A DNA stretch of 64,000 nucleotides, taken from assembly GCF_001552215.1 (NCBI RefSeq), contig NZ_BCQT01000002.1, positions 186,001-250,000 on the forward strand, in the 5' to 3' direction. Below are positions 45,605 to 54,108 of this stretch, one piece after another. Each line of letters starts with the position of its first letter. The first letter of the stretch is position 1. The DNA is from Actinomadura macra NBRC 14102 (GTDB lineage Bacteria; Actinomycetota; Actinomycetes; Streptosporangiales; Streptosporangiaceae). The translations under genes were made by a program, and so were the position numbers. The notes beneath the pieces were generated by a model. That model saw nothing but the letters and a program-made list of their open reading frames with translations. It was not told the origin of the DNA and made no database searches.

Positions 45605-46745
45605 CGGGTCGGCACCCCCTGTTGCGATCCTCGCTCGCCGGCCAAAGCCCACGGAACGCCGCACTCATGCGGAACGCTGCACGGGCTTCTCGGGCGGAGC
45701 GCCACTCCGCAGAAGTTCCCGGCAACATTCCGGGTCCCTCGGGCATCGTATCGGACAGGGAAGTTCCCACCCGTGCCCGGCACGCCACCCGCAGCACGAG
45801 CCCGCGGCGGACCGGCCCGCCACGCCGAGCTTCCAGGGCCGCACCCTCAACAACGGCCGGGGATGTGATGACAGCGAGGCGATCCAGACGACACCATCCC
45901 GAATGCCGAAGTGCCGTCCACCCCCCGCATGATGCCGCGAGCGACACGGCCACCAGCCGGACATGCCACCCCGACATGACGCGCCCCTCACCACGACGCG
46001 TCCCTCCGAGCGACTCGGCCCTCAGCGCGACACCAGTCCCGCCAGGACGACATGTCCTCCAGAACGCCACGGCCGCGAGACGTCGCCTCGCGACCACCGA
46101 TGCTGGACATCTCGGCCTCCAACTCGTCGCGACGTTCGGAAAGCACTCCCATGATCCCTACTGCGGTTCGACTGGTCGGACGTCGCACATGGCCAGGATC
46201 GGCGCCGTGCCGCTCCACAGGGGCGCCATCCTCACCATGGCGGCGTGCGTCACGGGGGAGCAGCCACAGCGATCTAGGATGGCGCGGCGCCCCAGCCACG
46301 CCTACAGCGTCCTGCACAACGCGACCTCGGCCGGAAGGCGCCGCTCCCCGGAAGGCGGGCCCTCCCCGTCATCAGACTTCCCGGACGACACGACCTCCAC
46401 AGTCGTTGCGCTTCCCGCCGGCGTCATCCCCGGCCAACACGACGTCCCAGACATCGCGACTTGGGTGTCACCGCGACCTAGACCCCGCCGCCTGCCGGCG
46501 GGACGGCCTCTGGGGGTCCCCCAGCGGGCGCCGTTCCGCACACAGGATTCTCGGGAGCGGCGCGATCATCCCGGCGCCAAGCGATCCTCGTGCGGCGCAC
46601 GCCCACCAGAAGGACGGGAGACAGAACGCCTACGACGGCGCAACCACCAGGCAACGGTGTGGCGTCATCAGAGGGGTTCCCCGAACTCGTCCGAAAGTCG
46701 ATGCCGTATTTTGCATGGAAGCCAGTCCACCTCGGAGGTGCCCTC
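45605..46745. other. 1.1 kb region without a convincing gene
   Basis: Several overlapping open frames exist on both strands (for example 45622-46923 plus and 45570-46097 minus) but none has a ribosome site, a hydrophobic or domain pattern, or a recognisable family. Composition is rich in Arg, Pro and Ser codons in every frame, as expected of non-coding high-GC DNA. It lies where trxA or a cell-wall amidase gene is found in relatives, so it may be decayed sequence. The promoter of the aminotransferase gene should be near the right end. Confidence 0.5.
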
Positions 46746-48038
46746 GTGGAACAGCACTCGCGTACAGATGCCTACACCGATCGCTACGCCGCCCGTGCCG
46801 CCGGCATGGTGCCGTCGGAGATTCGGGCTCTGTTCGCGATGGTCGCCCGTCCCGAGGTCGTGTCCCTCGCAGGCGGCGCGCCGTATGTCTCAGCGCTCCC
46901 CCTCGATGCGGTCGGCGAGATGATCGGCGACCTGGTCGCGGGCAAGGGCGCGGAGGTGCTCCAGTACGGCTCGGCCCAGGGTGACGAGCAGCTGCGCGAG
47001 CACATCTGCGAGGTGATGGCTCTCGAAGGAGTCCAGGCGTCCGCGGACGATGTGGTCGTCACCGTCGGAGCGCAGCAGGCTCTCGATCTCATCACCAAGA
47101 TCTTCATTGATCCAGGAGACGTCATCCTCGCCGAGGCGCCGTCCTACGTCGGAGCGCTCGGGACCTTCGCCGCCTATCAGGCGGATGTCGTCCACGTTCC
47201 CCTGGACGAAGGAGGTCTGATCCCCGCTGCACTCCGCGAGGCCCTCGCCCGCCTCCGCCAGGAGGGCCGCCGGGTCAAATTCCTCTACACAGTCCCGACG
47301 TTCCAGAACCCCGCGGGCGTCACTCTCACCCAGGCCCGCCGCGCCCAGATCCTCGAGATCTGCGCCGAGTACGACGTGCTGATCGTCGAGGACAACCCCT
47401 ATGGGCTTCTCGGCTTCGATGGTGAGCCGATGCGCGCCCTGCGCGCGGACGAGGCTGAGCGCGTCATCTATCTCGGCTCGTTCTCCAAGACCATCGCCTC
47501 CGGCCTCCGTGTGGGCTGGGTGCTGGCACCGCACGCGATACGCGCCAAGCTCGTCCTGGCCGCCGAGTCCGCGATCCTCTGCCCGTCGAACCTCTCACAG
47601 CTCGCCGTCCGCGAGTATCTGGCCACCCAGCCGTGGCGCGCGCAGATCAAGGACTTCCGCGAGCTGTACCGTGCCCGACGTGACGCGATGTTGGAGTCTC
47701 TTGACCAGCTGATGCCCGACGGCTGCACCTGGACGAATCCCGCCGGCGGATTCTTCGTCTGGCTGACGCTCCCCGAAGGGCTCGATTCCAAGGCGATGGC
47801 ACCACGCGCCATCGCCGACCGGGTGGCCTACGTCCCCGGCACCGGCTTCTACGCCGACGGCAGCGGACGCCAGCACATGCGGCTGTCCTACTGCTTCCCG
47901 GAACCACACCGCATCCGCGAAGGTGTCCGGCGTCTGGCTGCGGTGGTGGAACAGGAGATCCAGCTGCGAGACACTTTCGGTGGAGCGGCTCAGCGCGGCT
48001 CCACCGGTGTCCACACACCGGGGCCGGACATCGTCTGA
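46746..48038 (+). CDS. PLP-dependent aminotransferase (MocR/2-aminoadipate type)
   Basis: Fold-type I aminotransferase of 430 residues related to 2-aminoadipate and other broad-specificity aminotransferases, without a GntR DNA-binding domain. Features: SLAGGAPYVSALPLDAVGEM, YGSAQGDEQLREHICEVMAL, FQNPAGVTLTQARR, VEDNPYGLLGF and the PLP lysine Lys248 in GSFSKTIASGLRVGW. The GTG at 46746 has GGAGG seven bases upstream; the open frame extends further but without support. It is followed by a parS site and the Ddl-like gene. The substrate is not determined. A homologue is commonly found near parAB in related actinomycetes. Confidence 0.9.
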   Translation: MEQHSRTDAYTDRYAARAAGMVPSEIRALFAMVARPEVVSLAGGAPYVSALPLDAVGEMIGDLVAGKGAEVLQYGSAQGDEQLREHICEVMALEGVQASADDVVVTVGAQQALDLITKIFIDPGDVILAEAPSYVGALGTFAAYQADVVHVPLDEGGLIPAALREALARLRQEGRRVKFLYTVPTFQNPAGVTLTQARRAQILEICAEYDVLIVEDNPYGLLGFDGEPMRALRADEAERVIYLGSFSKTIASGLRVGWVLAPHAIRAKLVLAAESAILCPSNLSQLAVREYLATQPWRAQIKDFRELYRARRDAMLESLDQLMPDGCTWTNPAGGFFVWLTLPEGLDSKAMAPRAIADRVAYVPGTGFYADGSGRQHMRLSYCFPEPHRIREGVRRLAAVVEQEIQLRDTFGGAAQRGSTGVHTPGPDIV

Positions 48039-48044
48039 ACCCCA

Positions 48045-48060
48045 TGTTTCACGTGAAACG
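48045..48060. promoter_or_regulatory. parS: parS centromere site (perfect core)
   Basis: TGTTTCACGTGAAACG contains the perfect 14-bp palindrome GTTTCACGTGAAAC, the ParB-binding consensus shared by most bacteria. It lies between the aminotransferase and Ddl-like genes and partly overlaps the terminator stem. Confidence 0.95.
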
Positions 48061-48084
48061 CGCCGGGCTCCCCGGCGCGTTTTT
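48059..48084 (+). terminator. Rho-independent terminator overlapping parS
   Basis: A nine-base stem (CGCGCCGGG with CCCGGCGCG, 3-base loop, 48059-48079) followed by five T residues (48080-48084). It ends the aminotransferase transcript. Confidence 0.88.
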
Positions 48085-48109
48085 CGTCTTCGTCTGAAGG
48101 GCAACTGCA

Positions 48110-49048
48110 TTGGAACTCGGGCATGTCGTCGTACTCGCCGGGGGACTGTCGTACGAGCGCGAGGTCTCACTCCGCTCCGGGCGCCGAGTCGCGGACGCCC
48201 TACGGGCCCTGGACATCCCCGTCGAGCTCCGCGATGCCGACGCGACTCTCCTGGACTCTTTGACCGACGATCCCCCGGACGCGGTCTTCCCCGTCCTGCA
48301 CGGGGCGGCGGGGGAGGACGGCTCGATCCGCGACGTCCTGGAACTCCTCGACACTCGCTACGTTGGCGCCCGCCCAGACGCCTGCCGAGTCGCCTGGGAC
48401 AAACCGACCGCCAAGTCCGTCGTCCGGCGCGCGGGACTCCAGACCCCGGATTCCGTCGCGCTGCCCAAGGAGGTCTTCCACGACCTCGGCGCCGCGTCCG
48501 TCCTGGACCAGATCGTCCGGAGTCTCGGGTTGCCTCTCTTCGTCAAACCCACCCGCGGCGGCTCGGCGCTCGGCGCCTCCGCCGTTCACGATGCCTCCGA
48601 GCTTTCCGCCGCCATGGTCGGCTGCTTCGCCTACGGGGACGCTGCCCTCGTCGAGCGCTACGTCCCCGGTACCGAGATCGCGGTCAGCGTCATCGAGCGC
48701 CAAGGCAAAGCCACCGCCCTCCCCGCCGTTGAAATCGTCGCGCCAGGCGGACAGTACGACTACACCGCCCGCTACGACGCCGGCGACACCGAGTTCATCA
48801 CCCCCGCGCGCCTCACCCCCGAAGCGGCCGAACGCGCCACCGCCGCCGCCGTGACCGCCCACCACGCCCTCGGCCTCCGCGACCTGTCCCGGACGGACCT
48901 CATCGTCGACGACGAAGGCGAGGTGCATTTCCTCGAGGTCAACGTCGCTCCAGGGATGACGGAGACAAGCCTTCTCCCCCGAGCCATCAGCGTCGCCGGT
49001 CTCGACCTCGGCGAGGTCTGCCGAGACCTCATCCTCGCGCGCTTCTAG
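48110..49048 (+). CDS. D-alanine--D-alanine ligase family protein
   Basis: ATP-grasp ligase of 312 residues that by family joins two D-alanines for the peptidoglycan stem. The TTG at 48110 follows GAAGGG at good distance. Visible are LAGGLSYEREVSLRSGRRVA, the conserved FPVLHGAAGEDGSIRDVLEL (HGxxGEDG), VKPTRGGSALGAS, RTDLIVDDEGEVHFLEVNVA and PGMTETSLLP. Actinobacteria usually encode their main ddl elsewhere, so this origin-proximal copy may be a paralog with different substrate preference. It is flanked by parS sites on both sides. Confidence 0.85.
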   Translation: MELGHVVVLAGGLSYEREVSLRSGRRVADALRALDIPVELRDADATLLDSLTDDPPDAVFPVLHGAAGEDGSIRDVLELLDTRYVGARPDACRVAWDKPTAKSVVRRAGLQTPDSVALPKEVFHDLGAASVLDQIVRSLGLPLFVKPTRGGSALGASAVHDASELSAAMVGCFAYGDAALVERYVPGTEIAVSVIERQGKATALPAVEIVAPGGQYDYTARYDAGDTEFITPARLTPEAAERATAAAVTAHHALGLRDLSRTDLIVDDEGEVHFLEVNVAPGMTETSLLPRAISVAGLDLGEVCRDLILARF

Positions 49049-49062
49049 GGCTGCTCCGCCAT

Positions 49063-49117
49063 GAAGACCTCCGAGACGGGTGAGGACCGACCATCTCCAC
49101 CGCACTCGGAGGTCTTC
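49063..49117 (+). terminator. Long-loop hairpin after the Ddl-like gene
   Basis: A perfect 12-bp stem (GAAGACCTCCGA with TCGGAGGTCTTC) with a 31-base loop begins 15 bases after the stop. It may be a terminator or a structured RNA end. The remainder of 49049-50315 (1.27 kb) carries two parS-like sites but no supported gene. Confidence 0.5.
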
Positions 49118-49581
49118 GCATTGATCGACCACCATGCCCTCGGCAGGTCGACCGGCCTTCGTTCAAGGCACCAACTGGTTCACCGAGATCGTGCCTACGT
49201 GAGCACGACAGCGCCTAGCAATCTGAGACTCCCCCGCGGCTTTACCCCGCAAGGCGGGGCAATTCACCTGGACCCTTGAGGTCGCCCCAGTAACAGCACC
49301 CAACCGCCGGCACCTGCTCCACTCACCACCCGGCCGGCCGCACCCCACCAGCGAAACAACGTCGCCGCTGCAAGCCCCCCGGTACCCCTCGCCGCCGCCC
49401 TCGCCAGAACGAGACACTCAGCCAACCCGTCTACACAAGGCCGCGCAACCACCTCGTCCTACCACCAAGGAGACTGCTGCCGCCCGATCCGGCCGCCGGC
49501 GTTCGCGGATCAACACGGATGACGACTCCTGCATCACCAAGGCATGCGGGGGCCGAGTTGTCGCGCGAGAGCTGGGCCCGA

Positions 49582-49597
49582 TGTTTCACGCGAAACG
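49582..49597. promoter_or_regulatory. parS: parS site (one mismatch)
   Basis: TGTTTCACGCGAAACG differs from the parS core at one position (GTTTCACGCGAAAC). It lies in the gene-free stretch between the Ddl-like gene and parB. Confidence 0.85.
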
Positions 49598-50088
49598 TCA
49601 ACGCGCCCACGCTCTGCCACTGCGCGCACCGCATGAGCCTCTCTCGGTCGCCGCATCCGTTCGCTGTCTCGAAAACCCGCCGGGCTGGCAGCGGGCCAGA
49701 GTCCCACCGACCTGGACTACACCGCCGAGGGCCGCGTCACGCTGGCCGGAATCGCACGAGCAAAATGCGCTCGTTCCCCAACCGCCGCCAGGCAAGCATC
49801 ACGTACGTGAGGGCGCACGCAGCGTGGACCAGTCGACGGGCCGCCTGGTCGCTTCGGCGCCCAGGAAGCGTGAAACCAAGTCACTGCCGAGGGTCTCGGA
49901 GGACCGAGCTTGGCGATGAGACTGCGGATAGCCTTGCCGATCCAAAATCACACCGTGGATCCGCGGATACCGCGTGTATCGCCGCCAGTGGCGTCGGGCG
50001 CCACGAGGCCAACACCCAGATGCAAGCAGGCGAGAGGATCGAAGGGGGAGAGGATCGATAGATGGCCTCAGCAGGACGGCACAGAGCA

Positions 50089-50104
50089 CGTTTCCCGTGA
50101 AACA
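50089..50104. promoter_or_regulatory. parS: parS-like site (one mismatch)
   Basis: CGTTTCCCGTGAAACA carries GTTTCCCGTGAAAC, one change from the parS core. It lies about 210 bases beyond the parB stop codon. Confidence 0.75.
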
Positions 50105-50267
50105 TCCGGGGAGACATCCTCTGGGTGGACGAGCTGGACGGCTGAACGAACCCAAGAGCGCCCTGCGCCACCGGCCACACGCCACCCGCGTCCCACACAC
50201 ACGGAGCCATCAGACACCGGACGAACCGGCTCGCCGGGCTCACCAGGGTGTGCAGGCAGAGACGAAA

Positions 50268-50300
50268 GAGCGCCCCGAAGGCACACAGCCCGGGACGCTC
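50268..50300 (-). terminator. Terminator after parB
   Basis: A ten-base stem with one G-T-type mismatch (50268-50277 with 50291-50300), immediately after the parB stop on the minus strand. It is the probable end of the rsmG-parA-parB transcript. Confidence 0.6.
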
Positions 50301-50315
50301 GCGCGCTGTGGAGAG

Positions 50316-51305
50316 CTAGTCCGACTCGCTCACACCCTCATCAGGAGCCATCGACTTGATGATGCGGTCCAAGTCCTCCAGGGTGGCGAACTCGACAACG
50401 ATCTTGCCCTTGTTGCGCCCCATGTCGACCCGGACCCGCGTCTCGTAGCGATCAGAGAGCCGGTCGGCGATCTCCTTGAGGCCCGGTGCGACAGGCCGCC
50501 TAGGACGGCCCTGTCGTGGTGCCTTCGGCTCGTCCACCTCGCGGAGGGCGATGAGCTCTTCCAGGGCCCGGACGGACAGTCCCTCCTGGACGATGCGCTG
50601 AGCCAGATGCTCCTGTGCCTCAGTGCTGTCGAGCGAGAGCAGTGCGCGCGCATGACCGGCGGACAGAACGCCCGCGGCCACCCGGCGCTGCACCGCAGGC
50701 GGCAGGTTCAGCAGCCGCAGCGTGTTCGTGATGTGCGGACGTGAGCGTCCGATACGGCTGGCGAGCTGCTCGTGGGTGGCACCGAAATCCTGCAGGAGCT
50801 GCTGATAGGCGGCCGCCTCCTCCAGGGGGTTCAGCTGTTGCCGGTGAAGGTTCTCCATGAGCGCGTCACGGAGTAGATCGTTGTCACCGGTCTCGCGGAC
50901 GATGGCGGGGATGACGTCCAACCCGGCCATCCGGGACGCGCGCCAGCGGCGCTCGCCCATGATCAGCTCATAGTCGTGCTCGCCCAGGTCGGCGGACTTG
51001 CGGACGACGATCGGCTGGAGCAGACCGACGATGCCGATCGACTCGGCCAGCTCCTCCAGGGCCTGCTCATCGAAGTGCGCGCGAGGCTGACGCGGATTGA
51101 CCGTGATCGAGCGAACGGGCAGCTCGGCAAAATGGGCGCCGGCGACCGGTTTCATGTCCGGACCGGCGTCCGACCCGGGACCGTGTGGACCACCGGGAAA
51201 TCCCGGCTCCCCCGCGGCGCCCGGTTCCTCCGGCGTGGGCGGAGGCGGGGCCGTGGGGATAAGGGCTCCAAGCCCCTTGCCCAGGCCGCGTCGCTGCTGG
51301 CTCAC
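50316..51305 (-). CDS. parB: Chromosome segregation protein ParB
   Basis: CTP-dependent DNA clamp that loads at parS, spreads along DNA and works with ParA to segregate origins. It has 329 residues. The N-terminus [16 protein letters not shown] is the ParA-interacting motif; a Pro/Gly-rich linker (about 17-55) follows. The CTPase/clamp motifs are [20 protein letters not shown] (GERRxR) and [20 protein letters not shown]. The helix-turn-helix is at about 165-195 ([20 protein letters not shown]), and a C-terminal dimerisation zipper ends the protein. Its ATG overlaps the parA stop. Confidence 0.97.
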   Translation of the reverse strand: MSQQRRGLGKGLGALIPTAPPPPTPEEPGAAGEPGFPGGPHGPGSDAGPDMKPVAGAHFAELPVRSITVNPRQPRAHFDEQALEELAESIGIVGLLQPIVVRKSADLGEHDYELIMGERRWRASRMAGLDVIPAIVRETGDNDLLRDALMENLHRQQLNPLEEAAAYQQLLQDFGATHEQLASRIGRSRPHITNTLRLLNLPPAVQRRVAAGVLSAGHARALLSLDSTEAQEHLAQRIVQEGLSVRALEELIALREVDEPKAPRQGRPRRPVAPGLKEIADRLSDRYETRVRVDMGRNKGKIVVEFATLEDLDRIIKSMAPDEGVSESD

Positions 51306-52477
51306 TTGGCCGCTCCCCGGTGAGCCATCTCCGAGGCGGCCTCACTGTAGGCGAGTGCCCCGCTCGAACCGGGGTCATAGGTCATGACGGACTGGCCGTA
51401 GCTCGGCGCCTCCGAGACCCGCACGCTGCGGGGGATCACGGTGTTGAGGACGACTTCACCGAAGTGGTTCCGGACATCCTCGGCAACCTGGGCGGCGAGG
51501 CGGGTCCGGGCGTCATACATCGTGAGCAGGATCGTCGAAACGTTCAGCTTGGGGTTGAGGTGCGCCTTGACGAGGTCGACGGTGCGGATCAACTGTCCGA
51601 GGCCCTCCAGCGCGTAGTACTCGCACTGGATGGGAATGAGCAGCTCATCTCCGCCGACGAGGGCGTTCACCGTGAGCAGACCGAGGGATGGCGGGCAATC
51701 GATCAGCACATAGTCGAATTTTTCGGTCTCATAAGCCTCTAGCGCGCGGCGCAGCCGGGACTCACGAGCCACCTTGGAGACGAGTTCGATCTCAGCGCCG
51801 GCGAGGTTGAGCGTTGCCGGCGCACAGAAGAGGTTGGGGATTTCGGGGGCCGGGACGACGATGTCGGACAGGGCCATGTCCTCGATCAACACGTCATAGA
51901 TGGACGGGATCTCGGCATGGTGCTCGACCCCGAGGGCGGTGGAGGCGTTCCCCTGCGGGTCGAGGTCGACCACGAGCACCTGGGCACCGTGCATGGCGAG
52001 GGAGGCGGCGAGGTTCACCGAGCTGGTGGTCTTGCCGACGCCTCCCTTCTGGTTGGCGATGGTGACGATCCGGCAGTGGCCCGGCCGAGGCCACTCCTTG
52101 TCCCTGCGGCCCGACATCACCTTGAGTCCGGTGGTCGCTGTTTCATGTGAAACCTTGGCGTCCTTGAGCGCCTCGCGCACGAGTTCTGACTCCCCCTGAG
52201 ATGGTCCCTTGCGCGGACCCGGCGGCGGTTGCGCGCCGGCGTGGGTCGGCACATAGCCGACGTTCTCCGCAGTACCGGACGTCGTGTTACCCCACAACGC
52301 GTGTCCGGAGGGCGCGGTGCCTGGGCTCGCCTCCCCCGGCGCTTCGGCGATGGCCTCGTCCGGGACCGGTTCGCCTTGCCCAACCGTGCTCTCACCCGGT
52401 CCGGTCTGTCCGGACGGCTGTTCGTCGGGGGATTCGTCGGCGCGGTCAGGCCAACCCAGCCCTGGTCCCGTGCTCAT
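51302..52477 (-). CDS. parA: Chromosome partitioning ATPase ParA
   Basis: Walker-type ATPase that moves ParB-parS complexes. It has 391 residues, longer than the core 260, because of a disordered N-terminal extension of about 130 residues (Gly, Pro, Ser, Glu-rich). The deviant Walker A motif [20 protein letters not shown] is near 148, followed by [37 protein letters not shown] and [20 protein letters not shown]. It is coupled by ATGA overlaps to rsmG upstream and parB downstream. A parS-like site lies inside its 5' part (52139-52154). Confidence 0.97.
   Translation of the reverse strand: MSTGPGLGWPDRADESPDEQPSGQTGPGESTVGQGEPVPDEAIAEAPGEASPGTAPSGHALWGNTTSGTAENVGYVPTHAGAQPPPGPRKGPSQGESELVREALKDAKVSHETATTGLKVMSGRRDKEWPRPGHCRIVTIANQKGGVGKTTSSVNLAASLAMHGAQVLVVDLDPQGNASTALGVEHHAEIPSIYDVLIEDMALSDIVVPAPEIPNLFCAPATLNLAGAEIELVSKVARESRLRRALEAYETEKFDYVLIDCPPSLGLLTVNALVGGDELLIPIQCEYYALEGLGQLIRTVDLVKAHLNPKLNVSTILLTMYDARTRLAAQVAEDVRNHFGEVVLNTVIPRSVRVSEAPSYGQSVMTYDPGSSGALAYSEAASEMAHRGAAK
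52139..52154. promoter_or_regulatory. parS: parS-like site inside parA
   Basis: TGTTTCATGTGAAACC carries GTTTCATGTGAAAC, one change from the parS core. It lies within the part of parA that encodes the variable N-terminal extension, as parS sites do inside par genes of other bacteria. Confidence 0.85.
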
Positions 52478-53163
52478 GAAGACCTCTTCCTCGACCCTTT
52501 AGCGCGCCGGGGCGCGCGTTGTTGTCGCCCGACCGCTCCGTCCCGGACGACCTCCCGATCGGCGACCACACGGACGAGCGTTGTCGGCGGATCGACCATA
52601 CCGCGCCCGACTTGAAGCAGTTCGGTGGTCCGCACCCCGAAACGCTTCAGCACCGGACGAGCCTCCTCCAGCTCCGTCGCGGCCCGCTCGCCTTTCAGAG
52701 CGAGCAGTTCCCCGCCGGGACGAAGCAGCGGAAGCGCCCATTTCGCTAGCCGTTCGAGAGGCGCCACGGCCCTGGCGGTGGCCACGTCCATCGAGAAATC
52801 CTTGGCCACCTCCTCCGCCCTTGCCCGACGGACCTCGACGTTCGGCAGACGCAGCATCTCGACGCACTCGTTGAGGAACGTGGTGCGTCGCAGCAACGGT
52901 TCCAGCAGGGTGACCTTCAGGTCGGGTCGGACGATCGCGAGGACTACGCCCGGCAGCCCGGCGCCCGACCCGATGTCCACGACCTGCGCATCGATCGGGA
53001 TCGCCTCGGCCACTACGGCACAGTTGATCAAGTGCCGCTCCCAGAGCCGGTCGGCCTCGCGCGGCCCGATCAGACCTCGCTCGACCCCGGCGTCGGCGAG
53101 GAACGCCGCATAGCGCTCCGCTACCGGCAGCGCGTCACCGAATACTTCGCGTGCAATCCCCAC
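52474..53163 (-). CDS. rsmG: 16S rRNA (guanine(527)-N(7))-methyltransferase
   Basis: RsmG/GidB methylates G527 of 16S rRNA using S-adenosylmethionine; loss gives low-level streptomycin resistance in actinobacteria. It has 229 residues from the GTG at 53163 (MGIAREVFGDALPVAERYAA). The SAM site is VVDIGSGAGLPGVVLAIVRP, followed by VTLLEPLLRRTTFLNECVEM and ATARAVAPLERLAKWALPLL. The C-terminal tail is basic. The open frame continues upstream but without conservation. It overlaps parA by four bases. The usual neighbour jag is displaced by a 4-kb insert. Confidence 0.95.
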   Translation of the reverse strand: MGIAREVFGDALPVAERYAAFLADAGVERGLIGPREADRLWERHLINCAVVAEAIPIDAQVVDIGSGAGLPGVVLAIVRPDLKVTLLEPLLRRTTFLNECVEMLRLPNVEVRRARAEEVAKDFSMDVATARAVAPLERLAKWALPLLRPGGELLALKGERAATELEEARPVLKRFGVRTTELLQVGRGMVDPPTTLVRVVADREVVRDGAVGRQQRAPRRAKGSRKRSS

Positions 53164-53335
53164 CGTACGAATCGTTCCACAAAAACCGGTGACGGCGTAC
53201 ACGCGAAACGTCCCAGCCCAAACACCATGTAACCCTTGCGCTACGGCCAGGACCATGTATCCGTCTGCATACTCGGCGTCCTCCGGGTAGAGGGAGGACC
53301 AGTGTCACCCGCCTCCCCGGAAGGAGCTCCGGCAC

Positions 53336-53779
53336 ATGGGAATCGGAGTCAGTCTCGCGTTCATCGCCCTCGGTGCGATCCTCGCGTTCGCCCTTCGCGT
53401 CGATCTCAGCGGCGTTGACATTCACCTGGTCGGTTGGATCCTGATCCTGGTCGGGTTGATCAGCATGGGCTTCACCCTCAAATACACCCGCCCCCGGCGC
53501 CGCGCCGGTCGAATCGTCGGGACCGACCCGGCATACGGGGACGAGCCGGGAACCGTCGTCCGGGAGGAGCACATCATTCAGGACCCGCCTCCCGGCGGCC
53601 GCCCCGCCCAGCGCGTTGAGCGGGTGATCGAATATCCGGCGGAGGAGGCCACACCCCACGGCCACCTGGCCCAGGACCCCGCCTATGCCCAGGATCCTGC
53701 ACACGCCCAAGACCCGGCAGAGGAGAACACCACAGGCATCGCGTCGAACACCCGCCGCTCCCCGCGCGAACGCAGGTAG
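53336..53779 (+). CDS. DUF6458 family membrane protein
   Basis: Small protein of 147 residues. Two hydrophobic segments at the N-terminus (GIGVSLAFIALGAILAFALR and DIHLVGWILILVGLISMGFT) form a hairpin in the membrane, followed by a charged cytoplasmic tail with repeated AQDPAYAQDPAHAQDPA-type units near 108-125. The segments match the actinobacterial DUF6458 family, whose function is unknown. The ATG at 53336 has an AAGGAG site. It ends in a strong terminator (53829-53863). It is part of the insert between rsmG and jag. Confidence 0.8.
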   Translation: MGIGVSLAFIALGAILAFALRVDLSGVDIHLVGWILILVGLISMGFTLKYTRPRRRAGRIVGTDPAYGDEPGTVVREEHIIQDPPPGGRPAQRVERVIEYPAEEATPHGHLAQDPAYAQDPAHAQDPAEENTTGIASNTRRSPRERR

Positions 53780-53828
53780 ACGCAGACCAGCTCGGTGTGC
53801 TTTGGGCGGCGGTGCACACCGAGCTCCG

Positions 53829-53863
53829 CAGGGATCCCGCACCTGCCAGGAGCGGGATCCCTG
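53829..53863 (+). terminator. Terminator after the DUF6458 gene
   Basis: A perfect 12-bp stem (53829-53840 with 53852-53863, 11-base loop) about 50 bases after the stop. The rest of 53864-54108 shows only a CTGTCCACA DnaA-like sequence (53872-53880). Confidence 0.75.
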
Positions 53864-54108
53864 CTCGTGCCCTGTCCACAGAATGCCGTTCTACTTCCCG
53901 AAGCCCTCGCCAGGTCAGACCATGGATACATGAAACAGAAGACCTCGCCCCGGGCCACCGAGCACGACGATTCCGGCCACAGGCTCCCGCTGTCTACAGC
54001 CAACGGCCACGGTGCCCTTGTCCGCAGTCCCGACCGGGGAGACGCCGAGACACCGCGAACCTGCCTCGATCTCAAGCGCCGACCCTGTTGTCACAGCTGG
54101 CCTAGAGG

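Noticed and set aside
45622..46923. 433-codon plus-strand frame in the gene-poor region
   Set aside because: No ribosome site, no hydrophobic or domain pattern, and it runs into the aminotransferase gene in another phase.
53192..53207. Possible parS half-site (ACACGCGAAACG) upstream of rsmG
   Set aside because: Only about 12 of 16 positions match; the left half is not recognisable.
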